Positions 19,621-29,087 of a stretch of 64,000 bases of DNA are shown in pieces. Position 1 is the stretch's first letter, and each line of letters opens with the position of its first letter. The notes beneath the pieces are model-generated. The model did no database searches and had not been told where the DNA came from. It saw nothing but the letters and a program-made list of their open reading frames with translations. The stretch spans positions 5,448,001 to 5,512,000 of the forward strand of contig NZ_OU745390.1 of NCBI RefSeq assembly GCF_916618955.1. The letters are read 5' to 3'. The position numbers and the translations under genes are program-made. Source of the DNA: Pseudomonas sp. Marseille-Q3773 (GTDB taxonomy: Bacteria; Pseudomonadota; Gammaproteobacteria; Pseudomonadales; Pseudomonadaceae).

Positions 19621-20214
19621 TCAAGCCAGCGCGGCATCCGTAGCATAGGCGTGCCTGAGCAGCTCGGTGAAGCGTTCGAAGGCAGCCACCGCGCCGCGTT
19701 CTGCCGCAGCCTCGTCGTCGGCCGACAGTGCCAGGCCATCAAGAATTCGGGTGAAGTGTTTCCAGCCTTCGGCCCGGCCACCGGCCGGCTCGCCCAGGTG
19801 GCGAGCACCGAAACTGTCGGACAGCTCCAGGGCCATGGCACGCTTGATCAGAAACGCCGCGCCCAGTTTGGAGCCTTCGGAGACGAAGATCCAGCCCATT
19901 GCCTCGCCCAGGCCTGGATTGCGCAGCGCACCGGGTAGCGCGGGTGGCACTTCGGTGGCCAGGTCGGCGAGGTCCAGACGGGCCTGTTCGGCACGGCAGC
20001 GCTCGGCCAGGTCGGGAACGATGGCGATCAGTTGCGGGTCGTTGTAAAGGGGCTGCAATTCGGCCTGGAACAGGTACTGGGCGACCACGAAACGGGCAAA
20101 GCTCTCGCGGCTGTCGAAGGGAGCGTGGGATTTGACCAGGGCATCCAGTTCGGCGTGCGGGGCATGGGTGATCTGGTTCAGGCGTTGGGAGCGCAGGGCT
20201 GGGCGGTCGGTCAT
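19621..20214 (-). CDS. Biliverdin-producing heme oxygenase (HemO/PigA/BphO type)
   Basis: This 197-residue all-helical protein opens heme to biliverdin, releasing iron and CO. The N-terminal QITHAPHAELD segment (residues 14-24) provides candidate proximal histidine ligands. The distal-helix pattern AMGWIFVSEGSKLGAAFL (near 104-121) contains the Gly-rich stretch that packs over heme. Its neighbours are a TonB receptor with anti-sigma and ECF sigma genes, which favours a role in iron release from imported heme rather than phytochrome chromophore synthesis; no bacteriophytochrome gene is nearby. Assigning PigA versus BphO from sequence alone is uncertain. Confidence 0.85.
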   Translation of the reverse strand: MTDRPALRSQRLNQITHAPHAELDALVKSHAPFDSRESFARFVVAQYLFQAELQPLYNDPQLIAIVPDLAERCRAEQARLDLADLATEVPPALPGALRNPGLGEAMGWIFVSEGSKLGAAFLIKRAMALELSDSFGARHLGEPAGGRAEGWKHFTRILDGLALSADDEAAAERGAVAAFERFTELLRHAYATDAALA

Positions 20215-20298
20215 GGGAAATCCTTGGAATAAAGGGCTCTAGAGACAAGACGAAACAGTACGGGGGCGACGGTAAAAAAATCTGCGATCTGAGCCTGC

Positions 20299-20342
20299 AG
20301 TGCCGGCCTCTTCACGGGTGAGCCCGCGGCGAGGCCGGCACT
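20299..20342 (-). terminator. REP-derived hairpin after the TonB receptor gene
   Basis: A 12-base inverted repeat AGTGCCGGCCTC / GAGGCCGGCACT surrounds a REP-like centre, 31 bases after the receptor stop. It probably separates the receptor transcript from heme oxygenase. Confidence 0.55.
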
Positions 20343-20372
20343 GAAGAAACAACCTGTCAGTGCCAGTCCAGG

Positions 20373-22961
20373 TCAGATATCCCAGACCACATTGATGCCG
20401 AAGTTGCGCCCCGGCATGCTCAGGCGGTCGATGTTGGCTGGCTGGGTCACGGCCGCTTCACCCTGGCCGTCGTAGCTGCGCACCGAATCCCACTGCCAGT
20501 ACTTCTTGTCGGTGAGGTTGTACAGGCCAGCATTGAAGGTGATGTCGTCGCTGACCCGGTAGTAGCCGGTCAGGTCCAGCACGCCGTAGCCCGGGGTGCG
20601 GAACTTGCTGCCGGAGCCGTCGGGCGAATGAAAGGTGCTGTCGTCGATGCGGGTCTTGCGCTTGACCAGTGTCCAGCTCAGCAGGCCACCGTATTGCTGC
20701 TGCTCGTAACCGAGGCCGAACACACCCTTGAGCGGGTTGACGCTGTTCAGCGGCGCGCCGCTGTCGTCGTTGCGGCCGTAGGCGTAGGCAAGCGAGCCCT
20801 GGCCATACAGCCCCTGCGGCGCGCCGAAGCGGTCGAGGTTCAAGCGGCCCTTGAACTCGGCGCCCTTGATGGTGGCATGCTTGATGTTGCTGGCGCGGAA
20901 CGTCTGCTCCAGGTTGGCGCTCTGCACGGCGTCTTCATCGATGAAGTCGCGGTACTTGTTGTAGAACACCGCCACATCGAAGCTGCCGGCGTCGAAGTTG
21001 CCGCGCAGGCCGGTTTCATAGCTCTTGCTCTTCTCCGGCTCCAGGCCTGGGTTGCCTTCCACGCGGTAGCCCTGGTCGAGGTTCTGGAATTTGCCGAACA
21101 TGGCTTTGGCGGTCGGCGTGCGGAAGCCTTCCGCGTACTGGCCGTACCAGGTGTAGTTTTCGTTGAAGGCGTAGGTGAGGCCGAACTTGGGCGAGACACG
21201 GTGCCACGTCCTGGTGGAGTCGTCCAGGGAGGTGGGCGCCGCACCGGTGGATTCGAGGCCGCGCAGGTATTCCTCGGTGAACCTTGGCTCCATGTGCGTG
21301 TAGTCGTAGCGTGCGCCGGGCAGGAAGGTCCAGTCGTTCCAGCGGATTTCATCCTGCACGAACAGGCTGTAGGTGTTCACGGTCGGGTCCGGGAAGTCGC
21401 TGACCAGGGCCTGGCCATCGGCCGGGCGGTCGGCACCGGCGGCAGGGCAGCCTGCGCCAACGGCCAGGCAGGTACCGGTGCCGCTGCGCGAGCCGGTGAC
21501 CTTCTCATGCCTGAGGGTGGTGCCGTAGGTCAGCAGATGGTCGGTGGCAGCCAGGCTGAAAGCCTTGTCCAGTTGCGCGTCGAACACCCATTGGCGGTCC
21601 TTGTAGAGGGTATCGCGGGTGCGCAGTACCTGGCGGGTGAAGGGCGCATAGATTTCCTCGGTGTGCTGGTCGGTCTTGGCGATCTGGTAGTTGAGGCTCC
21701 ACTTCATGTGGTCGGCCAGCGGCGATGCCAGGCCAAACTCATGACTGATGCCGAAGCGCTCACGGGTGATGGTGTCGTTGCCGGTACGTGCCTTGTAGAA
21801 GCCCATGCCATTGGCGCCGCCGGTGAACGGCCCGCCCACTGCGCTGAGGATGTTCTGGTCGCGGTCATCCTTGTAGCGCTCGTAGGTGAAACCGAGGCGA
21901 GCATCGTCGGCGTAGTCCCAGCCCAGCTTGGCCAGCACGTTGGTGGTGCGCGCGTCCATCGGGTTGGCTTCGCTACGCGACAGCCCTTCGCCGCCGTGGC
22001 CGCCATGGGTCTCGGTTTCGTGGCCGTTGCGCTGGCTCAGGTGCAGCAGGCCGTCGAAGTCACCCTGGCGAGCGGCGACTGTGGCGGAGGTCAGCCAGCT
22101 TTCGTCGGCCGAGCTGTAGCCGCTCTTCAGGCGGGCACCAGCGTCCTGGCCGGGCTTGATGATGTCGTCTGGGTCGAGGGTGAAATAGCTGACCGCGCCG
22201 CCGATGGCATTGCTGCCGTACAGCACCGAGGCCGGGCCGCGAAGGATTTCCACGCGTTTGACGATTTCCGGGTCGACGTAGTTGCGCTGGGTCTGGGCGT
22301 AGGGCCCGTAGAAGAAACTGTCGGGAATCGACACGCCATCGACCTGGGTGAGGATTCGTTCGCCGTCGATACCACGGATGTTGTAGCCATTCAGGCCGCT
22401 GCGCTGGCCGGTGCCGGCCACTGACACGCCGGGTTCGTAGCGCACCAGGTCTTGGATAGTGTTGACGTTCTGCCGGTCCAGTTGCTCGCGGGTCTGCACG
22501 CTGACGGTACTCGGCACCTGGCTGACGTCCTGGGCGCTGCGGGTGGCGCTGACGGTGACCTGCTGCAGGGCGACCACGCTGCTGCCTGCCTGGCGTTCGA
22601 GCACCACATTGCCGTTGCCGATCTTGCGTACGCCCAGGCCGGTGCCTTGCAGCAGGCGCTTGAGTGCGGCTTCCGGCTTTAGCGAACCCTGCACCCCTGG
22701 CGAGACTACGCCGTCGGCCAGTTCGGCGTTGAAGCCGACTTGCCAGCCGGTGGCCTGGCTGAACGCATTGATGGCCGTCACCAGCGGCTGCTGGCCGATG
22801 TTGAAGCGGTATTCGCCCATGCGCGGGCTGCTGGCCTGGGACGGCTCGGCGGCCAGCGCCGGCAGGCTGCAGGTACCGCTGGCGAGCAGGGCCAGTGTGA
22901 GCAGGGACAGTGGCCCTGTACGGCGGGTAAGGGTGGAGGGGCGGGTAGGACCTGTGGACAT
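20373..22961 (-). CDS. TonB-dependent heme/hemoglobin-type receptor with signalling domain
   Basis: The 862-residue outer-membrane protein has a signal peptide ending near ALAAEPSQA. An STN domain (about residues 50-115) follows, whose interaction with a periplasmic anti-sigma factor signals receptor occupancy. Next come the plug (TVSVQTREQLDRQNVNTIQDLVRYEPGV region to about 260) and a 22-strand barrel. The FRTP and NPGL boxes (EGFRTPTAKAM, VEGNPGLEPEKS) correspond to the FRAP/NPNL pair of heme receptors. No histidine lies between them, unlike classic HemR. With the FecR and FecI genes upstream it resembles the HxuA-HxuR-HxuI heme system of P. aeruginosa, and the nearby heme oxygenase agrees. 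Confidence 0.9.
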   Translation of the reverse strand: MSTGPTRPSTLTRRTGPLSLLTLALLASGTCSLPALAAEPSQASSPRMGEYRFNIGQQPLVTAINAFSQATGWQVGFNAELADGVVSPGVQGSLKPEAALKRLLQGTGLGVRKIGNGNVVLERQAGSSVVALQQVTVSATRSAQDVSQVPSTVSVQTREQLDRQNVNTIQDLVRYEPGVSVAGTGQRSGLNGYNIRGIDGERILTQVDGVSIPDSFFYGPYAQTQRNYVDPEIVKRVEILRGPASVLYGSNAIGGAVSYFTLDPDDIIKPGQDAGARLKSGYSSADESWLTSATVAARQGDFDGLLHLSQRNGHETETHGGHGGEGLSRSEANPMDARTTNVLAKLGWDYADDARLGFTYERYKDDRDQNILSAVGGPFTGGANGMGFYKARTGNDTITRERFGISHEFGLASPLADHMKWSLNYQIAKTDQHTEEIYAPFTRQVLRTRDTLYKDRQWVFDAQLDKAFSLAATDHLLTYGTTLRHEKVTGSRSGTGTCLAVGAGCPAAGADRPADGQALVSDFPDPTVNTYSLFVQDEIRWNDWTFLPGARYDYTHMEPRFTEEYLRGLESTGAAPTSLDDSTRTWHRVSPKFGLTYAFNENYTWYGQYAEGFRTPTAKAMFGKFQNLDQGYRVEGNPGLEPEKSKSYETGLRGNFDAGSFDVAVFYNKYRDFIDEDAVQSANLEQTFRASNIKHATIKGAEFKGRLNLDRFGAPQGLYGQGSLAYAYGRNDDSGAPLNSVNPLKGVFGLGYEQQQYGGLLSWTLVKRKTRIDDSTFHSPDGSGSKFRTPGYGVLDLTGYYRVSDDITFNAGLYNLTDKKYWQWDSVRSYDGQGEAAVTQPANIDRLSMPGRNFGINVVWDI

Positions 22962-23100
22962 CGAAAGCGCTCCCTGACGCGCGGACTGTTATAGGTGTTG
23001 GCTGTTCTCGTTATCAAACAAGAATCAGTCGCATTGGCTATAACGAGACGAGCGAGGCGGCGCGACCGCGTAAAAATAAATACAAGAAGCCAGCGCTTTA

Positions 23101-23230
23101 CCTGTAGAAGCGGATTTATCCGCGAACCAGGCGACGCGGTGGATGGCACCGGCTGTGCCGGTGATCGCGATTGAAGCCGCTTGTAGGTGGTATTTGAAGG
23201 CGCAGTGGGAGCGGGCTCGCCGGCGATCGG
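23101..23230. repeat. Degenerate REP elements between receptor and anti-sigma genes
   Basis: A REP-like AAGCGGATTTATCCGCGAACC at 23108-23128 and a second piece GCAGTGGGAGCGGGCTCGCC at 23202-23221 flank a small GGCACCGGCTGTGCC hairpin (23145-23159). Inside the three-gene signalling unit, it may reduce read-through into the receptor gene. Confidence 0.55.
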
Positions 23231-23247
23231 GCCGGGCAGGCAGAGGA

Positions 23248-24210
23248 TCAGTTCAGGATGACCAGCGCCGGGTACTCGTGCAGCCGGGCCGAGGTGATGT
23301 GGGCCAGCGCACGCAGGGTTTCCAGGGGCTGATCGAGGCGGTAGTTGCCGGTCACCGTCACGTTTTCCAGCTGCCTGTTGCGGTTGATGATCCAGCCTGG
23401 GTAATAGCGCCGCAGTTCGGCCAGCACCTGGCTGAGCGGGCAGTTCTCAAATACCAGGCGGCCATCGACCCAGGCCAGGTCCTTGTGCAGGTCGGGGCGC
23501 TGGCGCTGGCCGAAGCCATGGGGGCCGACACTGATACTCTCGCCAGCACCCAGGCTGATGCGTTGGTCGCGGTCGCCCTGCAGGTCGATATCGCCGCGCT
23601 GCACTCGCACTTGTGCCTCACCGTCGAGATAACGCACGGCAAAGTCGGTGTCGCGCACCTGCGCGCGCAACGGCCCGGCCTGCACTTCCAGCGGTCGCCG
23701 TGCACCCCCGGCCACCTGGAAATAAGCCTCGCCTTGCAGCAGACGGGCAACCTGGCGACCGTCGTGGTGCTCGCTGGCGAATGCCGTATCGGTGTTGAGC
23801 AGCACGTTCGCCCCGTCGTCCAGTTGCAGGCGCTGGCGTTCGCCGACCACTGTCAGGTGGTCCGCCTGCAGGCGCATGGGCAGGTTGCCGAGCGTGCACA
23901 GCCCTGCCAGCAACAGCGCCGCCGTAGCCAGTGGCTTCCAGTGACTGCGCAGGCGTCCGCGCCATGAGCGGCGCTGTTGCTGATGCAGCTGTGTGGCCAG
24001 CTGGTGCAGCGGTGCGCCATTCCACAGGGCTTCTGCCGCCACATAGGCTTCGGCGTTTTCCGGCGCCGCGCTGAGCCAGGCTGCAAAGGCCTGGGTATCC
24101 TCGGCATCCGCGCATTGCAGGCGCACCAGCCAGTCCAGCGCCTCGTCCATGGCACGAGCACGGGCGCTGGGCCCGGCGGGTGATGGGCGGGGGGCGGGGC
24201 TATCGGTCAC
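23248..24210 (-). CDS. FecR-type anti-sigma factor
   Basis: A 320-residue membrane-bound regulator that relays a signal from the receptor STN domain to its ECF sigma factor. The N-terminal cytoplasmic part has the family pattern EALDWLVRLQ...TQAFAAWLSAAPENAEAY. One membrane segment follows (PLATAALLLAGLCTLGNLP). The periplasmic FecR domain contains VGERQRLQLDDGANVLLNTDT and the C-terminal STN-like tail. I choose the GTG at 24210, preceded by AGGGA; an upstream TTG at 24267 would add 19 residues and has no ribosome site. It begins about 70 bases after the sigma gene. Confidence 0.88.
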   Translation of the reverse strand: MTDSPAPRPSPAGPSARARAMDEALDWLVRLQCADAEDTQAFAAWLSAAPENAEAYVAAEALWNGAPLHQLATQLHQQQRRSWRGRLRSHWKPLATAALLLAGLCTLGNLPMRLQADHLTVVGERQRLQLDDGANVLLNTDTAFASEHHDGRQVARLLQGEAYFQVAGGARRPLEVQAGPLRAQVRDTDFAVRYLDGEAQVRVQRGDIDLQGDRDQRISLGAGESISVGPHGFGQRQRPDLHKDLAWVDGRLVFENCPLSQVLAELRRYYPGWIINRNRQLENVTVTGNYRLDQPLETLRALAHITSARLHEYPALVILN

Positions 24211-24281
24211 GGTAAATCCCTGAATGGTCTTTTTGCGAATGATCAAGGCTGCGGCGGGCAGTGGCAAGGGCTTGGCATGCC

Positions 24282-24794
24282 TTACTTGAGTCGGTCGGCA
24301 ACACCCATGCAGATCGCCATGATCAGTTTCAGTTCCTTTTGCACCGTGCTGGGCGAAACCTTCAGCTGTTCGGCGATTTCCAGGTAGGTGGCGCCATGCA
24401 GGCGGCTTAGGATGAAGATACGCTGCTGGCGTTGGCTCAGCTGGCCAAGGCTGACGCTCAGTTGCCTGAGCAATTGTTCGGCGTGGGCGGCGTCTTCGCT
24501 GCTGCTGGCTGGCGCAGCCACGCTGTGCAGGACCTCGTCGGACACGTTGTCGACCAGCATGCGCGACTGCACCCGACGTGCGCGCAGGTGGTCGAGGGCC
24601 AGGTTGCGCGCGGTCTGGAAGACGAACGGTTCGATGTGTTCGACCGGCCGCTCAGCGAGGGCGCGCGACACCCGCAGGTAGGTCTCCTGCAGCAGGTCCT
24701 CGGCCGTGTTCGAGTTGCCAACCATACGCTGCAAGGTGCGCAGCAGGCTCAGGCGCTGGACAAGGAAGACGGAATTGAACCGGGACTGACTCAC
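24282..24794 (-). CDS. ECF sigma factor, FecI type
   Basis: The 170-residue sigma factor has region 2 (AEDLLQETYLRVSRAL, FVFQTARNLALDHLRARRV) and region 4 (LSQRQQRIFILSRLHGATYLEIAEQLKVSPSTVQKEL) at the right spacing for iron-starvation sigma factors. It should direct RNA polymerase to the receptor gene once FecR is signalled. The start is GTG at 24794; the Fur box lies 27 bases upstream. Gene order sigma, anti-sigma, receptor is the canonical one. Confidence 0.9.
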   Translation of the reverse strand: MSQSRFNSVFLVQRLSLLRTLQRMVGNSNTAEDLLQETYLRVSRALAERPVEHIEPFVFQTARNLALDHLRARRVQSRMLVDNVSDEVLHSVAAPASSSEDAAHAEQLLRQLSVSLGQLSQRQQRIFILSRLHGATYLEIAEQLKVSPSTVQKELKLIMAICMGVADRLK

Positions 24795-24820
24795 GAGGTG
24801 ACCTGGCCGACAAAAGGCTA

Positions 24821-24837
24821 ATGATAATGCTTATCAT
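24821..24837 (-). promoter_or_regulatory. Fur box
   Basis: ATGATAA-TGC-TTATCAT is a perfect 7-3-7 inverted repeat built from GATAAT units, matching the Fur consensus. It sits directly upstream of the ECF sigma gene, so the heme signalling trio should be derepressed under iron limitation. Confidence 0.85.
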
Positions 24838-24918
24838 CCGTGTCAGAGGTCAAGCTTGGAAATGTTAGGAAAAGGTAAAGATTGTGAGTACCGCACCTTG
24901 CGCGGTCCCTATGCAGCA

Positions 24919-24951
24919 GCGGCCTTGCGTCACGATGGGGCGCAAGGCCGC
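24919..24951 (-). terminator. Hairpin after gap-1
   Basis: An 11-base perfect stem GCGGCCTTGCG / CGCAAGGCCGC, 14 bases after the gap stop. No T-run follows; it is part of a REP-like sequence (CTCCCAC adjoins). Confidence 0.5.
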
Positions 24952-24964
24952 TCCCACCCGACGC

Positions 24965-25966
24965 TCAGCCGGCGCGGCACAGCGCCAGGCAGTTATCCAG
25001 CATACGGTTGGAGAAGCCCCACTCGTTGTCATACCAGGCCAGCACCTTGAGCATGCGCCCGTTGGCCCGGGTATGGTTGGCATCGAAGATCGACGACAGC
25101 GGGTTGTGGTTGAAATCGCAGGAAACCAGCGGCAAGGCGTTGTAGCCCAGCACCCGCGAATGTTTGCTGGCTTCGAGGAACAGCTGGTTGACCTGCTCGG
25201 CCGTGGCCTCGCGCTTGAGGTTGACAGTGAGGTCCACCAGCGACACGTTGATCACCGGCACGCGCACCGCCATGCCGGTCAGCTTGCCGGCCAGTTCCGG
25301 CAGCACCAGGCCCACCGCCTCGGCGGCCCCGGTCTTGCTGGGGATCATCGATTGGGTCGCCGAGCGTGCGCGATACGGGTCGCCATGGTACACGTCGGTC
25401 AGCACCTGGTCGTTGGTATAGGCATGGATGGTAGTCATCAGGCCCTGCTCGATACCGAACTCGCGGTGCAGCACCTGGGCGATCGGCGCCAGGCAGTTGG
25501 TGGTACACGAGGCGTTGGAAATGACCTGGTGCGAGGCCCGCAGGACATCATGGTTGACGCCGTATACCACGGTGGCATCGGCGCCTTTGGCGGGGGCGGA
25601 GACGATCACCTTACCTGCCCCCGCAGCCAGGTGCGCTGCGGCCTTGGCGCGCTCGGTGAACAGCCCGGTGCATTCGAACACCACGTCGATCGCCTCGGCC
25701 TTCCAGGGCAGTTCGGCCGGATTGCGGATGGCGCTGACGGCGATACGGTCGCCATTGACCGTCAGGCTTTCGTGGTCGGCCTCGACGCTGGCGTCAAAGG
25801 TGCCATGCACGCTGTCGTATTTGAGCAGATGGGCGTTCATGGCGCTGTCGCCCAGATCGTTGATGGCGACGACCTGCAGGTCCTGGCGGTAGCCTTGGGT
25901 ATACAGTGCGCGCAGGACGTTGCGCCCGATGCGGCCGAATCCATTGATGGCGATGCGTAAAGTCAT
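24965..25966 (-). CDS. gapA: Glyceraldehyde-3-phosphate dehydrogenase, type I (Gap-1)
   Basis: The 333-residue enzyme oxidises glyceraldehyde-3-phosphate to 1,3-bisphosphoglycerate with NAD+. It opens with the dinucleotide-binding [15 protein letters not shown] (residues 7-21) and contains the catalytic cysteine in [12 protein letters not shown]. The C-terminal [13 protein letters not shown] is also present. ATG 25966 gives the family length; 17 upstream codons do not look coding. It is divergent from edd, and a HexR operator lies 65 bases upstream, so it belongs to the Entner-Doudoroff regulon rather than to gluconeogenesis. Confidence 0.97.
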   Translation of the reverse strand: MTLRIAINGFGRIGRNVLRALYTQGYRQDLQVVAINDLGDSAMNAHLLKYDSVHGTFDASVEADHESLTVNGDRIAVSAIRNPAELPWKAEAIDVVFECTGLFTERAKAAAHLAAGAGKVIVSAPAKGADATVVYGVNHDVLRASHQVISNASCTTNCLAPIAQVLHREFGIEQGLMTTIHAYTNDQVLTDVYHGDPYRARSATQSMIPSKTGAAEAVGLVLPELAGKLTGMAVRVPVINVSLVDLTVNLKREATAEQVNQLFLEASKHSRVLGYNALPLVSCDFNHNPLSSIFDANHTRANGRMLKVLAWYDNEWGFSNRMLDNCLALCRAG

Positions 25967-26030
25967 GGCAGTACCTCTGGCAGTCCGAGTGAAACCTGTG
26001 GCACAAAGGAGCTTCACTGAAACGGTTTTG

Positions 26031-26045
26031 TTGTTGGAATTACAA
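26031..26045. promoter_or_regulatory. HexR operator of gap-1
   Basis: TTGT-TGGAATT-ACAA is an exact match to the HexR consensus TTGT-N7/8-ACAA. It is placed 65 bases before gap-1. Confidence 0.85.
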
Positions 26046-26092
26046 GATTATTCACTGGCTGATAGAAAACAAGCCTTTTTAGTGGCAATATT

Positions 26093-26108
26093 TTGTTTAA
26101 ACATACAA
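26093..26108. promoter_or_regulatory. HexR operator of edd-glk
   Basis: TTGT-TTAAACAT-ACAA is an exact match to the HexR consensus with an 8-base spacer. It lies 124 bases before edd, so the leader there is long. Confidence 0.85.
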
Positions 26109-26231
26109 CGAGTGGTCGGGCGACGCGCCTCCACCGATGCAGCGGGCTCCTCTACCTTGAGCCTAGGCCGCAATCGTTTGGAGGGGAAATGCCTGGTAAA
26201 CCGCCCTTACAATTAGCCTGGAGTCCAGTAC

Positions 26232-28058
26232 ATGCATCCGCGCATCCTTGAGGTCACCCAGCGGCTGGTCGAGCGCAGCCGTGCCACCCGCGAACGCTAC
26301 CTGCAGCTGATTCGCGGCGCGGCCAGTGAAGGCCCCATGCGTGCCAGCCTGCAATGCGCCAACTTCGCCCACGGCGTGGCCGGTTGCGGCAGCGAGGACA
26401 AGCAGACCCTGCGCCTGATGAACGCGGCCAACGTGGCCATCGTCTCGGCCTACAACGACATGCTCTCGGCGCACCAGCCCTACCTGCACTTCCCCGAGCA
26501 GATCAAGCAGGCCCTGCGCGAGGTCGGTTCGGTCGGCCAGTTTGCCGGTGGCGTACCGGCCATGTGCGACGGCGTGACCCAGGGCGAGCCGGGCATGGAA
26601 CTGGCGATAGCCAGCCGTGAAGTCATCGCCATGTCCACCGCCGTGGCCTTGTCGCACAACATGTTCGACGCCGCGCTGATGCTGGGCATCTGTGACAAGA
26701 TCGTCCCCGGGCTGATGATGGGCGCACTGCGCTTTGGCCACTTGCCGACCATCTTCGTCCCCGGTGGGCCGATGGTTTCCGGCATCTCCAACAAGCAGAA
26801 GGCCGACGTGCGCCAACGCTACGCCGAGGGCAAGGCCAGCCGCGAGGAGCTGCTGGAATCGGAAATGAAGTCCTACCACAGCCCGGGCACCTGTACCTTC
26901 TACGGCACGGCCAACACCAACCAGCTGGTGATGGAAGTGATGGGCCTGCACTTGCCCGGTGCTTCCTTCGTCAACCCGTACACGCCGCTGCGTGACGCGC
27001 TCACTGCCGAGGCCGCGCAGCAGGTCACGCGCATGACCAAGGCCAGCGGCAACTTCATGCCGCTGGGCGAAATTGTCGATGAGAAGGCGCTGGTCAACTC
27101 CATCGTTGCCCTGCATGCCACTGGCGGCTCGACCAACCACACCTTGCATATCCCGGCAATTGCCCAGGCGGCGGGGATCCAGCTGACCTGGCAGGACATG
27201 GCCGACCTCTCCGAAGTGGTGCCGACCCTGTCCCACGTCTACCCCAACGGCAAGGCCGACATCAACCACTTCCAGGCGGCTGGCGGCATGGCTTTCCTGA
27301 TCCGCGAGCTGCTCGATGCCGGGCTGCTGCACGAGGACGTCAACACCGTGGCCGGTCATGGCCTGCGTCGCTACACCCAGGAACCGTTCCTCGACGACGG
27401 CAAGCTGGTGTGGCGCGAAGGGCCGCAGCACAGCCTGGACGAAAGCATCCTGCGCCCGGTGGCCCGACCGTTCTCGGCCGAAGGCGGCCTGCGGGTGATG
27501 GAAGGCAACCTTGGTCGAGGGGTGATGAAGGTGTCGGCGGTGGCCCCGGAGCATCAGGTGGTCGAAGCCCCGGCGCGGGTGTTTCACGACCAGCAGTCGC
27601 TGGCCGATGCGTTCAAGGCCGGCGAGCTGGAGCGCGACTTCGTCGCCGTGGTGCGCTTCCAGGGCCCGCGCTGCAACGGTATGCCTGAGCTGCACAAGCT
27701 CACGCCGTTCCTCGGTGTGTTGCAGGATCGCGGCTACAAGGTGGCGCTGGTCACCGACGGGCGCATGTCTGGCGCCTCCGGCAAGATCCCGGCGGCCATT
27801 CATGTCTGCCCAGAGGCGTATGACGGTGGCCCGCTGGCGCGGGTGCGCGACGGTGATATCGTGCGGGTTGATGGTGTCGAAGGCACGCTGCGGGTGATGG
27901 TGTCGGCCGAAGAACTGGCCAGCCGCGACCTGCCGCCAGCGCCCCAGGGCAACGACCTGGGCTGCGGGCGCGAGCTGTTCGGCTTCATGCGCATGGCGTT
28001 CAGCCCGGCAGAGCAGGGCGCCAGCGCCTTCACCTCGGCCCTGGAGAACCTCAAATGA
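26232..28058 (+). CDS. edd: 6-phosphogluconate dehydratase
   Basis: The 608-residue iron-sulfur dehydratase converts 6-phosphogluconate to 2-keto-3-deoxy-6-phosphogluconate (KDPG), the first committed Entner-Doudoroff step. IlvD/Edd family motifs are present: [15 protein letters not shown] with its cluster cysteine, [32 protein letters not shown], and SGKIPAAIH near the end. Length is normal. Its last four bases overlap the start of glk. A good ribosome site (CTGGAG) lies 9 bases before the ATG. Confidence 0.98.
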   Translation: MHPRILEVTQRLVERSRATRERYLQLIRGAASEGPMRASLQCANFAHGVAGCGSEDKQTLRLMNAANVAIVSAYNDMLSAHQPYLHFPEQIKQALREVGSVGQFAGGVPAMCDGVTQGEPGMELAIASREVIAMSTAVALSHNMFDAALMLGICDKIVPGLMMGALRFGHLPTIFVPGGPMVSGISNKQKADVRQRYAEGKASREELLESEMKSYHSPGTCTFYGTANTNQLVMEVMGLHLPGASFVNPYTPLRDALTAEAAQQVTRMTKASGNFMPLGEIVDEKALVNSIVALHATGGSTNHTLHIPAIAQAAGIQLTWQDMADLSEVVPTLSHVYPNGKADINHFQAAGGMAFLIRELLDAGLLHEDVNTVAGHGLRRYTQEPFLDDGKLVWREGPQHSLDESILRPVARPFSAEGGLRVMEGNLGRGVMKVSAVAPEHQVVEAPARVFHDQQSLADAFKAGELERDFVAVVRFQGPRCNGMPELHKLTPFLGVLQDRGYKVALVTDGRMSGASGKIPAAIHVCPEAYDGGPLARVRDGDIVRVDGVEGTLRVMVSAEELASRDLPPAPQGNDLGCGRELFGFMRMAFSPAEQGASAFTSALENLK

Positions 28059-29011
28059 AGGACCTGCTGGTTGGCGACATCGGCGGCACCAATGCCCGTT
28101 TCGCGTTATGGCGTGACAACCAGCTACAGGCGGTGAAGGTCTTCGCCACCGAGGACTACACCAGCCCGGAACAGGCCATCGAGGCTTACCTGGAAGGCTT
28201 GGGCATCGCTCGCGGCGGCGTGGCTGCTGCCTGCCTGGCGGTGGCCGGGCCGGTCAATGGCGACGAGTTCCGCTTCACCAACAACCATTGGCGCCTGAGC
28301 CGCCAGGCGTTCTGCCAGCGGCTGCAGATCGGGCAGTTGCTGTTGATCAATGACTTCACCGCCATGGCGCTGGGCATGACCCGCCTGCGCGATGGCGAGT
28401 TCCGCGAAGTGTGTCCCGGCCAGGCCGACCTTTCGCGCCCGGCATTGGTCATCGGCCCGGGTACTGGTTTGGGTGTCGGTTCCTTGTTGCGAGTGGGCGA
28501 GCGCTGGTGCGCCTTGCCAGGCGAGGGCGGGCACGTCGACCTGCCGGTGGGCAATGCCCGCGAGGCAGCGATTCACCAACAGATTCACGCCCAGATCGGC
28601 CACGTCAGCGCCGAAACCGTGCTCAGTGGCGGTGGCCTGCTGCGCCTGTACCAGGCCATCTGTGCACTGGACGGCGACACTCCCCGACACAATACCCCGG
28701 CGCAGATCACCGATGCTGCGCTGGCCGGCGAACCGCGGGCGCTGGCGGTGATCGAGCAGTTCTGTCGATTCCTCGGCCGCGTGGCGGGTAACAATGTGCT
28801 GACACTGGGTGCACGCGGTGGGGTCTATATTGTCGGCGGTGTGATCCCGCGGTTTGCCGAGCTGTTCCTGCGTAGCGGGTTCGCCACCAGCTTTGCCGAC
28901 AAGGGCTGCATGAGCGGTTATTTCGCCGGGGTGCCGGTATGGCTGGTGACGGCCGAGTTTTCCGGGTTGCTGGGGGCAGGGGTGGCCTTGCAGCAGGCGC
29001 TGGAACACTGA
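28055..29011 (+). CDS. glk: Glucokinase
   Basis: The 318-residue bacterial glucokinase phosphorylates cytoplasmic glucose with ATP, feeding the intracellular branch of glucose use. The phosphate-binding loop [14 protein letters not shown] (residues 6-19), [11 protein letters not shown] with the catalytic Asp, and GPGTGLGVG and GEGGHVDL motifs are intact. ATGA overlap with edd implies translational coupling. Confidence 0.97.
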   Translation: MKDLLVGDIGGTNARFALWRDNQLQAVKVFATEDYTSPEQAIEAYLEGLGIARGGVAAACLAVAGPVNGDEFRFTNNHWRLSRQAFCQRLQIGQLLLINDFTAMALGMTRLRDGEFREVCPGQADLSRPALVIGPGTGLGVGSLLRVGERWCALPGEGGHVDLPVGNAREAAIHQQIHAQIGHVSAETVLSGGGLLRLYQAICALDGDTPRHNTPAQITDAALAGEPRALAVIEQFCRFLGRVAGNNVLTLGARGGVYIVGGVIPRFAELFLRSGFATSFADKGCMSGYFAGVPVWLVTAEFSGLLGAGVALQQALEH

Positions 29012-29021
29012 TTGGTGATGG

Positions 29022-29040
29022 GGGGCCGCTGCGCGGCCCC
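29022..29040 (+). other. Hairpin between glk and gltR
   Basis: GGGGCCGC / GCGGCCCC with a three-base loop, directly after glk. No T-run follows, so it may only attenuate transcription into the two-component genes. Confidence 0.55.
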
Positions 29041-29087
29041 GATAGCAGGCAACGAAGACCTGTAACCAGACGAAAGGAAGGACCACC

